NCBI GenBank assembly: GCA_003248755.1
Contig: QFQW01000004.1
Location: forward strand, 17,741-81,740
From: Chryseobacterium sp.
GTDB lineage: Bacteria > Bacteroidota > Bacteroidia > Flavobacteriales > Weeksellaceae
Length of the DNA: 64,000 nucleotides
Reading direction: 5' to 3'
Part shown: piece by piece, positions 14,328-23,414 of the stretch
How the letters are laid out: each line of letters starts with the position of its first letter
Position numbering within the stretch: position 1 is the first letter of the stretch
Translations under genes and position numbers: made by a program
The notes under the pieces: generated by a model
Told to the model about the DNA's origin: nothing
Databases searched by the model: none
The model's input: only the letters and a program-made list of their open reading frames with translations

Positions 14328-17147
14328 ATGAGAAAAAATTATGTTAAATTACCATTGTTGATTGCTGCATTATACTTTGGCGGTGATTTACATGCGCAGT
14401 CTACACAAGACACTGTTACGAAAGAGAACAAGATCGAGGAGGTAGTTGTGATTGGATATGGTACTCAGAAAAAAGAGAATGTTACTGGAAGTATTGGTAT
14501 TGTTAGTGCTAAAGATTTAGCCGATAAGCCCAATGCTAACCCGTTAAACTCTGTTCAAGGAAAATTGGCCGGGGTGAATGTCGTAACGTCTGGTACTCCT
14601 GGAGGTTCTCCAAGGGTAGATATCAGAGGGATTGGTTCATTATCAGGAAATACAGTTTTTATTGTTGACGGGATGATTACAGAAGATATATCTTTCCTTA
14701 ATCCTCAGGACATTGAATCAATGAGTGTTTTAAAAGATCCTTCAAGTTTGGCAATCTTTGGAGCTAAAGCTGCCAATGGAGCTGTGATTATTAAGACAAA
14801 GAGTGGAAAAGGAAAACCTGTTTTTAATCTTAACTCTTATTTGGGGGTTAAAACTGTTACCAATGTTCCGAAATTGGTTAATTCTGATCAGTATATAGAA
14901 TTATATAATGAGAAGCTTCTTAATGATAATGGCTCTACGGCAGGGTCTATTTCTAGAGCAGATTATCCAGCGGATACAGATTGGTTTAAAGAAATCTTCA
15001 GAACAAGTATTATTAACTCTAATGATTTTTCAGCTTCAGGAAGTTTAGGCAAATTAAATTATTATGGTAGTGTGGGTTACTTACAAGATGAAGGTAACTT
15101 AGCTGCAGGAAGAGGAATTAACTCTGGAAGTGGTTTCAATAGATTCAATACTAAATTAAATCTTAGTTATAAAATTACAGATAATATTACTATTGGAAAT
15201 AATTTTGCATTCTCAAAAATGCGTACCGATGTAGCTCAAAATCCCTTGTTGAATGCTCGTAACGCACCTCCTTTGTTTCCAGCTATCAATCCGGAAACAG
15301 GAAGCTACCAATTTTTTAATGGATATTCTATAACCAATCCAAGAGCTCAATTAGATCTTTATAGATCTCAGGTAAGACAAGAGCGATTATTAAATAACGT
15401 ATTTGCAGAAGTTAAATTCTTAAAAGATTTTACTTTTAAAATTAGTTATACTACGGATAACTATACTCCTGTACAATATGAGTATACTCCAGCAATAACT
15501 TATATTCCAACACCAACTATTTCTAGTTTAATAACCAGAACCAATAGATATAGAAACTATGTTTGGGATAACACTATTAACTGGAAAAAAACCTTTGGTA
15601 ATCACAATTTAGAATTATTAGCAGGTTTCTCCAGAATTAGAGATTCCCGATCTGAAGATGTATGGATTGCTAAAAATGTAAATTATGATGGAACGAACGG
15701 GTCTTTAAATATTTCTAACGGGACTGATATTTTTAATTACCAAGATACTGCAGAAGCGGTGCCTGATGGTAGACCAGCTTCCACACAAGATCAACAAAGA
15801 ATAGAATCATTCTTTGGAAGAATTAATTATGATTATGCTGGAAAATACCTTTTGAATGCTTCTGTACGTAGAGATGCATCATCACAAATTTCTACTGATA
15901 GATATAAAACTTTTCCTGCTGTAAGTATCGGCTGGGTTGTATCCAAAGAGGATTTTATGAGTGGACAGAATGTGTTTGATTTGTTAAAATTCAGAGCAAG
16001 TTGGGGTGAGTTAGGAAATCCACGAGTTAAGAGAGATTACTCTCAAATTGTAACAGTAATTGGTAGCGGAGCGTATTACGGTAATAATGGATATCCTGCA
16101 TCAACTGTTGATAGAGTAATTGACCCATCAATTGGCTGGGAAACAACTACGGGTTCAGATGTTGGTGTAGAAATGGCATTTTTAAATAATAAATTAAAAG
16201 TTGAAGGGACATACTATAATAAAGAATCAAAAAATATTGTTTATGGTATTTTTCAAGGAACTATTTCAGGAGCAAGTAATCCTAACGATTTTGTAACCAA
16301 TGCTTATTCTTTTAGAAATAAAGGTTTTGAAGTTTCTGCAAACTATAATACTGATATTAGCGAAAATGTAAAGCTTGGTTTCTATGGTAATTTCACATCA
16401 CTTAAAAATGAAATTACCGATGTATATGGTGGATCATTCTTAGAGACTGGAGCTAGTTTATTTGGTAACTCAATTGTTAGATTACAAGCCGGGCAAGCCG
16501 TAGGCTCTTATTATGGATATCAAGTTGATGGAGTATTCCAAACAGATGCTGAAGCTGCTGCGTCAGGTCAAACTGGAGCGAAAGCAGGATGGTTTAAATT
16601 TGCGGATATGGATGGTAATGGCGTTATTGATACTAGAGACAAAACTTTCTTAGGTAGCCCAATTCCAAAAGGAACTTATGGTTTTGGATTTAATTTGAAT
16701 ATTCATTCTATTGATTTTGGTATTGATTTCCAAGGTGTATTTGGTAACAAAATTTATAATTATAACAGAGAGCAACGTTATGGTAATGAAAGTTGGGACC
16801 TTGATATGTATAACAATAGATGGAGAGGAGCAGGAACTTCTAATACCAATTCTATGATTACGTCTAATCAATCCATTATTTTACCAAACAGTTTTTATGT
16901 AGAGGATGGTAGTTATTTCAGAATTAGAAATATCCAGATTGGTTACAGTTTCTCAAAAGCTATTGCAAATTCATTAGCAGTTAAAAAACTTAGAATTTAT
17001 TTAAGTGCACAAAATCCTTGGACAAGCTTCAAGTATAACGGATTCTCTCCAGAGATCATGAATTCGGATAGAGTACAAATGGGTATTGATAATAATATCT
17101 ATCCAATTTCTGCAATTTATACAATGGGTATGAATTTAACATTTTAA
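14328..17147 (+). CDS. SusC/RagA-family TonB-dependent outer-membrane transporter
   Basis: 939-residue outer-membrane barrel for TonB-driven import of oligosaccharides. The signal peptide (to about LHAQ, residue 24) is followed within 15 residues by a TonB-box/plug start (EEVVVIGYGTQKKENVTGS), the plug core (VDIRGIGSLSGN; FGAKAANGAVIIKT) and a long beta-barrel ending in the aromatic TMGMNLTF. The carboxypeptidase-D-like domain usually found between the signal peptide and plug of SusC proteins is absent. It is ten bases upstream of the SusD gene and forms one operon with it. Codon use looks more A/T-rich than in the housekeeping genes nearby. Confidence 0.95.
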   Translation: MRKNYVKLPLLIAALYFGGDLHAQSTQDTVTKENKIEEVVVIGYGTQKKENVTGSIGIVSAKDLADKPNANPLNSVQGKLAGVNVVTSGTPGGSPRVDIRGIGSLSGNTVFIVDGMITEDISFLNPQDIESMSVLKDPSSLAIFGAKAANGAVIIKTKSGKGKPVFNLNSYLGVKTVTNVPKLVNSDQYIELYNEKLLNDNGSTAGSISRADYPADTDWFKEIFRTSIINSNDFSASGSLGKLNYYGSVGYLQDEGNLAAGRGINSGSGFNRFNTKLNLSYKITDNITIGNNFAFSKMRTDVAQNPLLNARNAPPLFPAINPETGSYQFFNGYSITNPRAQLDLYRSQVRQERLLNNVFAEVKFLKDFTFKISYTTDNYTPVQYEYTPAITYIPTPTISSLITRTNRYRNYVWDNTINWKKTFGNHNLELLAGFSRIRDSRSEDVWIAKNVNYDGTNGSLNISNGTDIFNYQDTAEAVPDGRPASTQDQQRIESFFGRINYDYAGKYLLNASVRRDASSQISTDRYKTFPAVSIGWVVSKEDFMSGQNVFDLLKFRASWGELGNPRVKRDYSQIVTVIGSGAYYGNNGYPASTVDRVIDPSIGWETTTGSDVGVEMAFLNNKLKVEGTYYNKESKNIVYGIFQGTISGASNPNDFVTNAYSFRNKGFEVSANYNTDISENVKLGFYGNFTSLKNEITDVYGGSFLETGASLFGNSIVRLQAGQAVGSYYGYQVDGVFQTDAEAAASGQTGAKAGWFKFADMDGNGVIDTRDKTFLGSPIPKGTYGFGFNLNIHSIDFGIDFQGVFGNKIYNYNREQRYGNESWDLDMYNNRWRGAGTSNTNSMITSNQSIILPNSFYVEDGSYFRIRNIQIGYSFSKAIANSLAVKKLRIYLSAQNPWTSFKYNGFSPEIMNSDRVQMGIDNNIYPISAIYTMGMNLTF

Positions 17148-17157
17148 TTAAAAGATC

Positions 17158-18579
17158 ATGAAAAAAATATTTTTAACTATATCTATATTTTCACTAATTG
17201 TAAGTTGTAGTGATGATTTTGTAGATATCAAACCTGAAGGTGTAATAATTGCTGATGATTTCTTCAAAACAGCAGATGATGCAAACCGTGCTACTAACGC
17301 TATTTATAGTTTCCTTAGAAGTTGGGAAAATACAGGTTTTCCAGCACAGTATGTATTTGGAGTAACAGGTGATGATGTTGAAAAGGGCTCTAATCCAGGA
17401 GATGCATCTTTCATTAATGCCTATGATAACTTTAGCTATACTATCAGCGATGATGGTGTACATGGATATTGGACAGGCCAATGGCAAGCTGTACAAAGGG
17501 CTAACCAAGTTATTACGAATGTTCCTAAAATAGACATGGATGTTACATTAAGAAATAGATTAGTTGCAGAAGCTAAAATGCTGAGAGCATATTTCTATTT
17601 TAATCTGGTAAGAATTTATGGTGGAGTTCCAATTTTTGATGGTTTACAAACTAATTATATACAACCTCGTAATACAGTTTCAGAAGTTTATGCTTTTATT
17701 GTTAAAGATTTAACTGAAGCATCAGAAGTTCTTCCACAAACTTATCCTGCTTCTGATTTAGGAAGAGTGACCAAAGGGGGAGCTTTAGGATTGCTTTCAA
17801 AAGTATATCTTTATATGAAAGATTACCAAAAAGCTTATGATACTTCTAACCTCGTTATTGGAATGGGTTATAGCCTAGATCCAGATTTTAATCATTTGTT
17901 CAGACCAGCGGGCGAGTTTGGAACTGAATCTGTTTTTGAAGTTAATTTTGGTTGTTCTGATGGGTTCGGAGGTAGTCAGTATTCTGAGGTTCAAGGAGTT
18001 AGAAATCAATTTGGGTGGGGTTTCTTTACTCCAACTCAAGCTTTAGAAGATGCGTTTGAGCCTGGTGACGTAAGAAAAGAACTGTCTATTTTACGTGAAG
18101 GAGAAACAACTCTTGAAGGGGATCTAATTAAAAAAGGAGATCCTCAAGCAGGTAATGCTTGGAATCAAAAAGTATATGTCCCAACATCATTAAATAACCC
18201 TGCTTGTGGTTATGGTTCTATTCAGAATTTAAGAATTCTTAGATTTGCTGATATTTTATTAATTAATGCAGAAGCAGCTAATGAGTTAGGTAATACTGCT
18301 GTTGCAATTGCAAATGTTAATAAAGTAAGAAATAGAGCACAGCTTGCTAATACTACTGCTTCTACACAATCTGCACTTAGAGCCGCTATTTGGCAAGAAA
18401 GAAGAGTAGAATTGGCAATGGAAATGGACAGATTCCCAGATCTAGTGAGGACTGGACAGGCAGCTACTGTATTAGGGCCTTTAGGTTTTAAAGCTGGAAA
18501 AAATGAATTATTTCCTATTCCTTTAAGAGCAATTACTGATAGTAAAGGTGTTTTAACACAAAACCCAGGTTATAATTAA
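17158..18579 (+). CDS. SusD/RagB-family surface glycan-binding lipoprotein
   Basis: 473-residue lipoprotein that caps the SusC barrel and binds the glycan. The lipobox is LIVSCSDDF with Cys17. The family's helical TPR-like core shows in the N-terminal RATNAIYSFLRSW, in EAKMLRAYFYFNLVRIYGG (a hallmark segment) and in the C-terminal IWQERRVELAMEMDRFPDLV. The length is on the short side of the family range (450-650). It is directly downstream of SusC and upstream of the GH144-type enzyme, so the pair most likely imports fragments made by that enzyme. A terminator follows. Confidence 0.94.
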   Translation: MKKIFLTISIFSLIVSCSDDFVDIKPEGVIIADDFFKTADDANRATNAIYSFLRSWENTGFPAQYVFGVTGDDVEKGSNPGDASFINAYDNFSYTISDDGVHGYWTGQWQAVQRANQVITNVPKIDMDVTLRNRLVAEAKMLRAYFYFNLVRIYGGVPIFDGLQTNYIQPRNTVSEVYAFIVKDLTEASEVLPQTYPASDLGRVTKGGALGLLSKVYLYMKDYQKAYDTSNLVIGMGYSLDPDFNHLFRPAGEFGTESVFEVNFGCSDGFGGSQYSEVQGVRNQFGWGFFTPTQALEDAFEPGDVRKELSILREGETTLEGDLIKKGDPQAGNAWNQKVYVPTSLNNPACGYGSIQNLRILRFADILLINAEAANELGNTAVAIANVNKVRNRAQLANTTASTQSALRAAIWQERRVELAMEMDRFPDLVRTGQAATVLGPLGFKAGKNELFPIPLRAITDSKGVLTQNPGYN

Positions 18580-18599
18580 TAATATCATATAGTATATAT

Positions 18600-18629
18600 A
18601 AGAGGAGGATTTTTGTCTTCCTCTTTTTT
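18600..18629 (+). terminator. Rho-independent terminator of the SusC-SusD operon
   Basis: Stem AAGAGGAGGA / TCTTCCTCTT (one G-U pair) with a six-base loop and six T, 20 bases after the SusD stop. Confidence 0.78.
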
Positions 18630-18649
18630 ATAACTTTAAACCACATTTT

Positions 18650-20035
18650 ATGAAGAAGATATTAGTGATTTCAATTATTTCATTAGGAATATTAACTTCT
18701 TGCGAAAGTCAAAAAGCTAATCAAAATAAAGCTCTAGATAAACAAACTATTAATTTTACGGACAACCAACTAATGGATAAAGTCCAAAGCGATGCGCTCA
18801 CATATTTCTGGGACTTTGCAGAACCTAACTCACTGTTAGGAAGAGAACGTTACCACGAAGACAATATCTATCCTGATAATGACAAACACGTTATTACGAC
18901 CGGGGGTTCAGGATTTGGATTGATGACCATTTTAGTGGGAGTTGACAGGAAATTCATTCCTCGTCAGGAAGCTGTTAAAAGATTGACTCATATTGCTGAT
19001 TTTCTGGAAAAAGCAGACCGTTTTCACGGCGCTTGGTCGCATTGGATCAATGGTGAAACTGGTAAAGTTGTGCCTTTTGGAAAAAAAGATAATGGTGGAG
19101 ATTTGGTGGAGACGGCTTTCCTTGTTCAGGGGATGATCTGTGTCCGCGAGTATTTCAAAAATGGAAATGAGGAAGAAAAAGCTTTGGCTGCAAAAATGGA
19201 CAAGCTTTGGAAAGGTGTAGAATGGAACTGGTACACAAAAGGCGGCCAGAAAGTACTGTATTGGCATTGGTCACCGACTTACGGCTGGGAAATGAACTTT
19301 CCGTTAGAAGGCTATAACGAATGTCTTATAACCTATGTAATGGCGGCTTCATCACCAGATTATTCGATTGATTATGATACATACAACAAAGGCTGGACTC
19401 GCAACGGAACCTATACAACAGACCGCACAAAGTATGGTCTTCCGCTTTATGTAAAACACAATTATGCCGAAGAATATGGTGGACCATTATTTTGGAGCCA
19501 GTATTCCTATCTGGGATTGGATCCAAGACAATTGTCGGATAAGTATGTGAAAAATTACTGGGATTTGAACAGAAATCAAGTGTTGATAGACTACAAATAT
19601 TGCGTAGAAAATCCACTGAAGTTCAAAGGTTATTCTGAAAAATATTGGGGACTTACGGCAGGTTATACAAGAAACAAAGACGGTTCTACGGGTTATGCGG
19701 CACATCAGCCGATGAAGGAGGATTTGGGTGTTATCGTTCCAACAGCCGCTCTTAGTTCTATGCCTTATACACCGAAAGAATCGATGGCGTTTCTTAGATT
19801 TTTGTACGAAGAGAAACCATATTTTATTGGACAAGCCGGACCTTACGACGCCACTTCCATCAATTTCAACGACTGGTTCACACCTCGGTATTTGGCGATT
19901 GACCAAGGCACAATTGCGCCAATGATAGAGAACTATCGTTCGGGATTATTGTGGGATTTATTTATGAATGCACCTGATATCAGAGCTGGTTTGAAAAAAA
20001 TCGGATTCAAATCAGAAAAGCATAAGATAGATTAG
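18650..20035 (+). CDS. GH144-type endo-beta-1,2-glucanase-like lipoprotein (glycoamylase domain)
   Basis: 461-residue lipoprotein (lipobox ILTSCESQ, Cys19) with one (alpha/alpha)6-type glycoamylase domain covering nearly all the rest. Diagnostic stretches are ALTYFWDFAEPNSLLGRER, HVITTGGSGFGLMTILVG, GAWSHWINGETGKVVPFG and EDLGVIVPTAALSSMPYTP. Single-domain proteins of this size in Bacteroidota belong to GH144, whose founding member from Chitinophaga pinensis cuts beta-1,2-glucan. A surface lipoprotein beside SusCD and a GH3 gene suits that role. GH family membership is my reading; the linkage specificity is inference and a different beta-glucan cannot be excluded. Confidence 0.85.
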   Translation: MKKILVISIISLGILTSCESQKANQNKALDKQTINFTDNQLMDKVQSDALTYFWDFAEPNSLLGRERYHEDNIYPDNDKHVITTGGSGFGLMTILVGVDRKFIPRQEAVKRLTHIADFLEKADRFHGAWSHWINGETGKVVPFGKKDNGGDLVETAFLVQGMICVREYFKNGNEEEKALAAKMDKLWKGVEWNWYTKGGQKVLYWHWSPTYGWEMNFPLEGYNECLITYVMAASSPDYSIDYDTYNKGWTRNGTYTTDRTKYGLPLYVKHNYAEEYGGPLFWSQYSYLGLDPRQLSDKYVKNYWDLNRNQVLIDYKYCVENPLKFKGYSEKYWGLTAGYTRNKDGSTGYAAHQPMKEDLGVIVPTAALSSMPYTPKESMAFLRFLYEEKPYFIGQAGPYDATSINFNDWFTPRYLAIDQGTIAPMIENYRSGLLWDLFMNAPDIRAGLKKIGFKSEKHKID

Positions 20036-20097
20036 CAAAAAGTATTATCTTTAGGGCAGGATATTTATTGTCTCATTTTGATCAAATAAATATTTTT

Positions 20098-20183
20098 AGG
20101 AGCTATTTCCCGCTTTCCGTTGCAATCTTTTGCTTTTTCATATGTGAAAAAAAAGCAAAAGGATTTCCACTACAATCGGGGCT
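20098..20183 (+). repeat. Palindromic intergenic element R1
   Basis: Starts AGGAGCTATTTCCCGCTTTCC and ends ACAATCGGGGCTA. The centre is a hairpin CTTTTGCTTTTT ... AAAAAAGCAAAAG. It is nearly identical to 54783-54869: I count only a few differences over 86 bases. It splits the polysaccharide locus between the GH144-type and hydrolase genes. Confidence 0.85.
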
Positions 20184-20231
20184 ATGGAATTCAGCATAAT
20201 TATAAACTTAGTCATACAGATTAACATTTTG

Positions 20232-20239
20232 TATCTTTG
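20232..20239 (+). promoter_or_regulatory. -7 promoter box for the hydrolase-GH3 unit
   Basis: TATCTTTG matches TAnnTTTG exactly and lies 27 bases upstream of the ATG at 20267, just past the R1 element. The second half of the locus therefore probably has its own promoter. Confidence 0.65.
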
Positions 20240-20266
20240 ACTACAGATATTTCTAACAAAAATATT

Positions 20267-20971
20267 ATGACCTTAAAATTAAAATATCTTCCACTTTTAC
20301 TTTTAGGATTTTCATCATTTTCCAATGCGCAGGAGATCAGATCCGAGTTTAATAAGGAAGTGAAGATTCAGAAAAAACTTTCTTACCTTCTGGATATTCC
20401 GCAAAATCCCAAAACAAAACTTCCACTGATTGTTTTCCTTCATGGTTCTGGTGAAAGAGGCGATGATTTGGAAAAAGTAAAACTTAACGGTGTTCTTCAA
20501 CACAAAGATTTAATCAAAGAATCCGTTGCTATTTTAGCCCCTCAATGCCCTGCAAATACTTGGTGGGATACAGATGCGGTTTATTTCCTTATCAAAGAAA
20601 TCTCCGAAAAATATAAAATAGACAAAGACAGAATCTATCTCACAGGATTATCGATGGGTGGTTGGGGAACTTTGAAATTGGCAGGAGAACATCCGGAAAT
20701 GTTCGCCGCAGTCGCATCAGTCTGTGCTCCGACAGATCGGGTAATGTGGGCAAATATTCACAATTACAAAGATATGAACCTGAAAATTTTCCACGGCGGA
20801 ATGGATGATGTTGTTATGCCTGAGAATGCTTTCAATTTTTATCAGAAATTACATCCGATAAATCCAAAAGCAGAACTCACGATTTTTCCCAATGACAATC
20901 ACAACTCTTGGGATTCTACCTATTCTGACCCAAAGTTGTATGAATGGATGTTATCATTCAAAAAAAATTAA
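20267..20971 (+). CDS. Exported alpha/beta-hydrolase (PHB depolymerase/prolyl-oligopeptidase-like esterase)
   Basis: 234-residue serine hydrolase with a signal peptide (MTLKLKYLPLLLLGFSSF, cleavage near SNAQ). The fold is marked by LIVFLHGSGERGDD (oxyanion-hole region), the nucleophile elbow GLSMGGWG (Ser129), Asp in HGGMDDVVMP and His in NDNHNSW. ATG at 20267 is chosen because a TTG ten codons upstream overlaps the -7 box. Similar short hydrolases occur in glycan loci as esterases that remove acyl groups; substrate here is unknown. The GH3 gene starts 25 bases after its stop, so they share a transcript. Confidence 0.83.
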   Translation: MTLKLKYLPLLLLGFSSFSNAQEIRSEFNKEVKIQKKLSYLLDIPQNPKTKLPLIVFLHGSGERGDDLEKVKLNGVLQHKDLIKESVAILAPQCPANTWWDTDAVYFLIKEISEKYKIDKDRIYLTGLSMGGWGTLKLAGEHPEMFAAVASVCAPTDRVMWANIHNYKDMNLKIFHGGMDDVVMPENAFNFYQKLHPINPKAELTIFPNDNHNSWDSTYSDPKLYEWMLSFKKN

Positions 20972-20996
20972 TAAAAAATTTAAAATAATATATATA

Positions 20997-23324
20997 ATGA
21001 AAAAGTTTGTAATCCTGGCTGCATTGGCGCTCTCACCTTATTTTCTTGCACAGGAATTGGTGACCAAACCGGTTCAGTCTTATCAAACCGAAAAATATCT
21101 GTCTAAGAAAAAAGCTTTCGTAGATAATTTGATTTCAAAAATGACTTTGGATGAAAAAATAGGCCAGCTTAATCTTCCGGGTGCGGGAGATTTCACTACA
21201 GGTCAGGCCCAAAGTTCTGATATTGGGAAAAAGGTAGAGCAAGGTTTGGTTGGCGGATTGTTTAATATCAAAGGTGTTGATAAGATCCGCGATGTACAGA
21301 AAGTAGCAGTAGAGAAAAGCCGTTTGAAAATTCCAATGATTTTCGGGATGGATGTGATCCACGGTTATGAGACTTCTTTTCCAATTCCATTAGGTTTGGC
21401 TTCGTCTTGGGATATGAATTTGATTCAGAGATCAGCCCAGATTGCCGCTCAGGAATCTACTGCAGATGGTATCAACTGGACATTTTCCCCAATGACGGAC
21501 ATTTCAAGAGACCCAAGATGGGGTAGGGTTTCCGAAGGTGCCGGTGAAGATCCGTATTTGGGAAGTGAGATCGCAAAAGCGATGGTATTTGGTTATCAGG
21601 GTACCGACCTTTCAAAGAATAATACAATGTTGGCATGTCTGAAACACTTTGCGCTCTACGGAGCTCCGGAAGGTGGACGAGATTATAACACGGTTGATAT
21701 GAGTCATATATCGATGTTCAATAATTATTTTCCGCCTTATAAAGCAGCTGTGGAAGCAGGTGTAGGTTCTGTAATGGCTTCTTTTAATGAAGTTGACGGC
21801 GTTCCGGCAACAGGAAACAAATGGTTGATGACAGATGTTCTTAGAGATCAATGGAAATTCAAAGGTTTTGTGGTGACCGATTATACAGGAATCAACGAAA
21901 TGGTCGATCACGGGATGGGAGATTTGCAACAGGTTTCTGCTTTGGCGATGAATGCAGGAATTGACATGGATATGGTTGGAGAAGGTTTCCTTAAAACTTT
22001 GAAAAAATCAATTTCCGAAGGAAAAGTCTCGGAACAAACCGTGACGGATGCCGCAAGAAGAATCTTGGAAGCTAAATATGATCTTGGTCTTTTTGATGAT
22101 CCTTACAGATACACGGATTCTAAAAGAGCTCAGAAAGAAGTTTTCAGTCCGAAGCATTTGGAGGCTGCGAGAACTATTTCTGCTAATTCAATGGTTTTGA
22201 TGAAAAATGATAAGCAAGTCCTTCCGCTTAAAAAATCAGGAACTGTTGCAGTAATTGGTCCGTTGGCAGATAACGCAGTCAATATGCCGGGCACTTGGAG
22301 TGTTGCAGCAAAACACGCTAACTCCATTTCACTATTAAGAGGTCTTCAGGAAACAGTTGGTAAAGATGTTAATTTCCTTTTTGCTAAAGGAAGTAATGTT
22401 TACGAATCCGAAGCAATGGAGCAAAAAGCGGCGATGTTTAATAAAACAACAGATAGAGACAATCGCCCTGCAGATCAGATAAGAAAAGAAGCGGTTGAAA
22501 TCGCGAGTAAAGCTGATGTGATTCTTTTAGCAATTGGAGAAAGTGCGGAAATGAGCGGAGAATCGAGTTCAAGAACAGATATTGGAATTCCGGAAACTCA
22601 AAAAGAATTGTTGAGGGAACTTAAAAAAACTGGAAAACCAATTGTTATAGTTTTATTTGCAGGTCGTCCTTTAGTTTTAACAGAGGAGTCTGAATTAGCA
22701 GATGGAATCCTGAATGTTTGGTTTCCGGGAAGTATGGCCGGATATGCTATTTCCGATGTTCTTTATGGAAAGGTGAATCCGTCAGCAAAATTGCCGATGA
22801 CATTCCCAAGAAGCATAGGTCAAGTGCCAATCTATTACAATGCTAAAAATACAGGTCGCCCATTAAGCACAGAAAATACAGACAAATGTACTTTTGAGAA
22901 ATTCCGTTCCAATTATTTGGACGAGTGTAACACGCCACTTTATCCGTTCGGATATGGGTTGAGTTATACTAATTTCAATTATTCTGATGTTTCTGTTTCA
23001 AATGCAAAACCAGCAGGAGATACTTCGATCGAAGCTACTGTAACATTAACTAATAATGGAAAATATGATGGAGCAGAAGTGGTTCAGCTTTATATCAGAG
23101 ATTTGGTGGGAAGTATTACAAGACCGGTTAAGGAATTAAAAGGTTTCCAAAAAGTTTATTTGAAAGCTGGAGAAAGCAAGAAAGTAACATTCAAAATTAC
23201 GCCGGAAGATTTGAAATTCTATAACAGCCAATTGAAATTCGACTGGGAAGCTGGGGATTTTGATATTATGATTGGAACCAATTCTCACGATGTGAAAACG
23301 ACTAGAATAACTTGGACAAAATAA
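20997..23324 (+). CDS. bglX: GH3 family beta-glucosidase, periplasmic (BglX-like)
   Basis: 775-residue exported glycoside hydrolase. ATG at 20997 begins a signal peptide (MKKFVILAALALSPYFLAQ). The order is the GH3 N-terminal barrel, with the nucleophile in VVTDYTGIN (Asp295), the GH3 C-terminal domain, with the probable acid/base Glu in GESAEMSGESS, and a fibronectin-III-like domain at the end. Length and layout match BglX. In this locus it would release glucose from imported oligosaccharides; GH3 enzymes acting on beta-1,2-glucooligosaccharides are known from Bacteroidota, so the pairing with a GH144-type enzyme is coherent. The symbol marks similarity, not proven specificity. Confidence 0.92.
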   Translation: MKKFVILAALALSPYFLAQELVTKPVQSYQTEKYLSKKKAFVDNLISKMTLDEKIGQLNLPGAGDFTTGQAQSSDIGKKVEQGLVGGLFNIKGVDKIRDVQKVAVEKSRLKIPMIFGMDVIHGYETSFPIPLGLASSWDMNLIQRSAQIAAQESTADGINWTFSPMTDISRDPRWGRVSEGAGEDPYLGSEIAKAMVFGYQGTDLSKNNTMLACLKHFALYGAPEGGRDYNTVDMSHISMFNNYFPPYKAAVEAGVGSVMASFNEVDGVPATGNKWLMTDVLRDQWKFKGFVVTDYTGINEMVDHGMGDLQQVSALAMNAGIDMDMVGEGFLKTLKKSISEGKVSEQTVTDAARRILEAKYDLGLFDDPYRYTDSKRAQKEVFSPKHLEAARTISANSMVLMKNDKQVLPLKKSGTVAVIGPLADNAVNMPGTWSVAAKHANSISLLRGLQETVGKDVNFLFAKGSNVYESEAMEQKAAMFNKTTDRDNRPADQIRKEAVEIASKADVILLAIGESAEMSGESSSRTDIGIPETQKELLRELKKTGKPIVIVLFAGRPLVLTEESELADGILNVWFPGSMAGYAISDVLYGKVNPSAKLPMTFPRSIGQVPIYYNAKNTGRPLSTENTDKCTFEKFRSNYLDECNTPLYPFGYGLSYTNFNYSDVSVSNAKPAGDTSIEATVTLTNNGKYDGAEVVQLYIRDLVGSITRPVKELKGFQKVYLKAGESKKVTFKITPEDLKFYNSQLKFDWEAGDFDIMIGTNSHDVKTTRITWTK

Positions 23325-23341
23325 AATTTGTTTCAATAATG

Positions 23342-23379
23342 AAAAAAGCCTTTCGGAAATTAATTCTGAAAGGCTTTTT
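23342..23379. terminator. Bidirectional terminator after the GH3 gene
   Basis: Stem AAAAAGCCTTTCGGAA / TTCTGAAAGGCTTTTT (one mismatch) with a five-base loop, T-runs on both strands. It lies between the convergent GH3 and PQQ sugar dehydrogenase genes. Confidence 0.87.
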
Positions 23380-23414
23380 ATTTTCAATAATATTAGTAAG
23401 AGTCTATCGGGAAC

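Noticed and set aside
14328..18579. Horizontally acquired island for the SusC-SusD genes
   Set aside because: Codon use looks more A/T-rich than in neighbours, but no integrase, tRNA site or direct repeats flank the locus, and I did not compute the composition.
19326..19906. Two antisense frames opposite the GH144-type gene
   Set aside because: Overlap a strongly conserved enzyme gene and show no family pattern.
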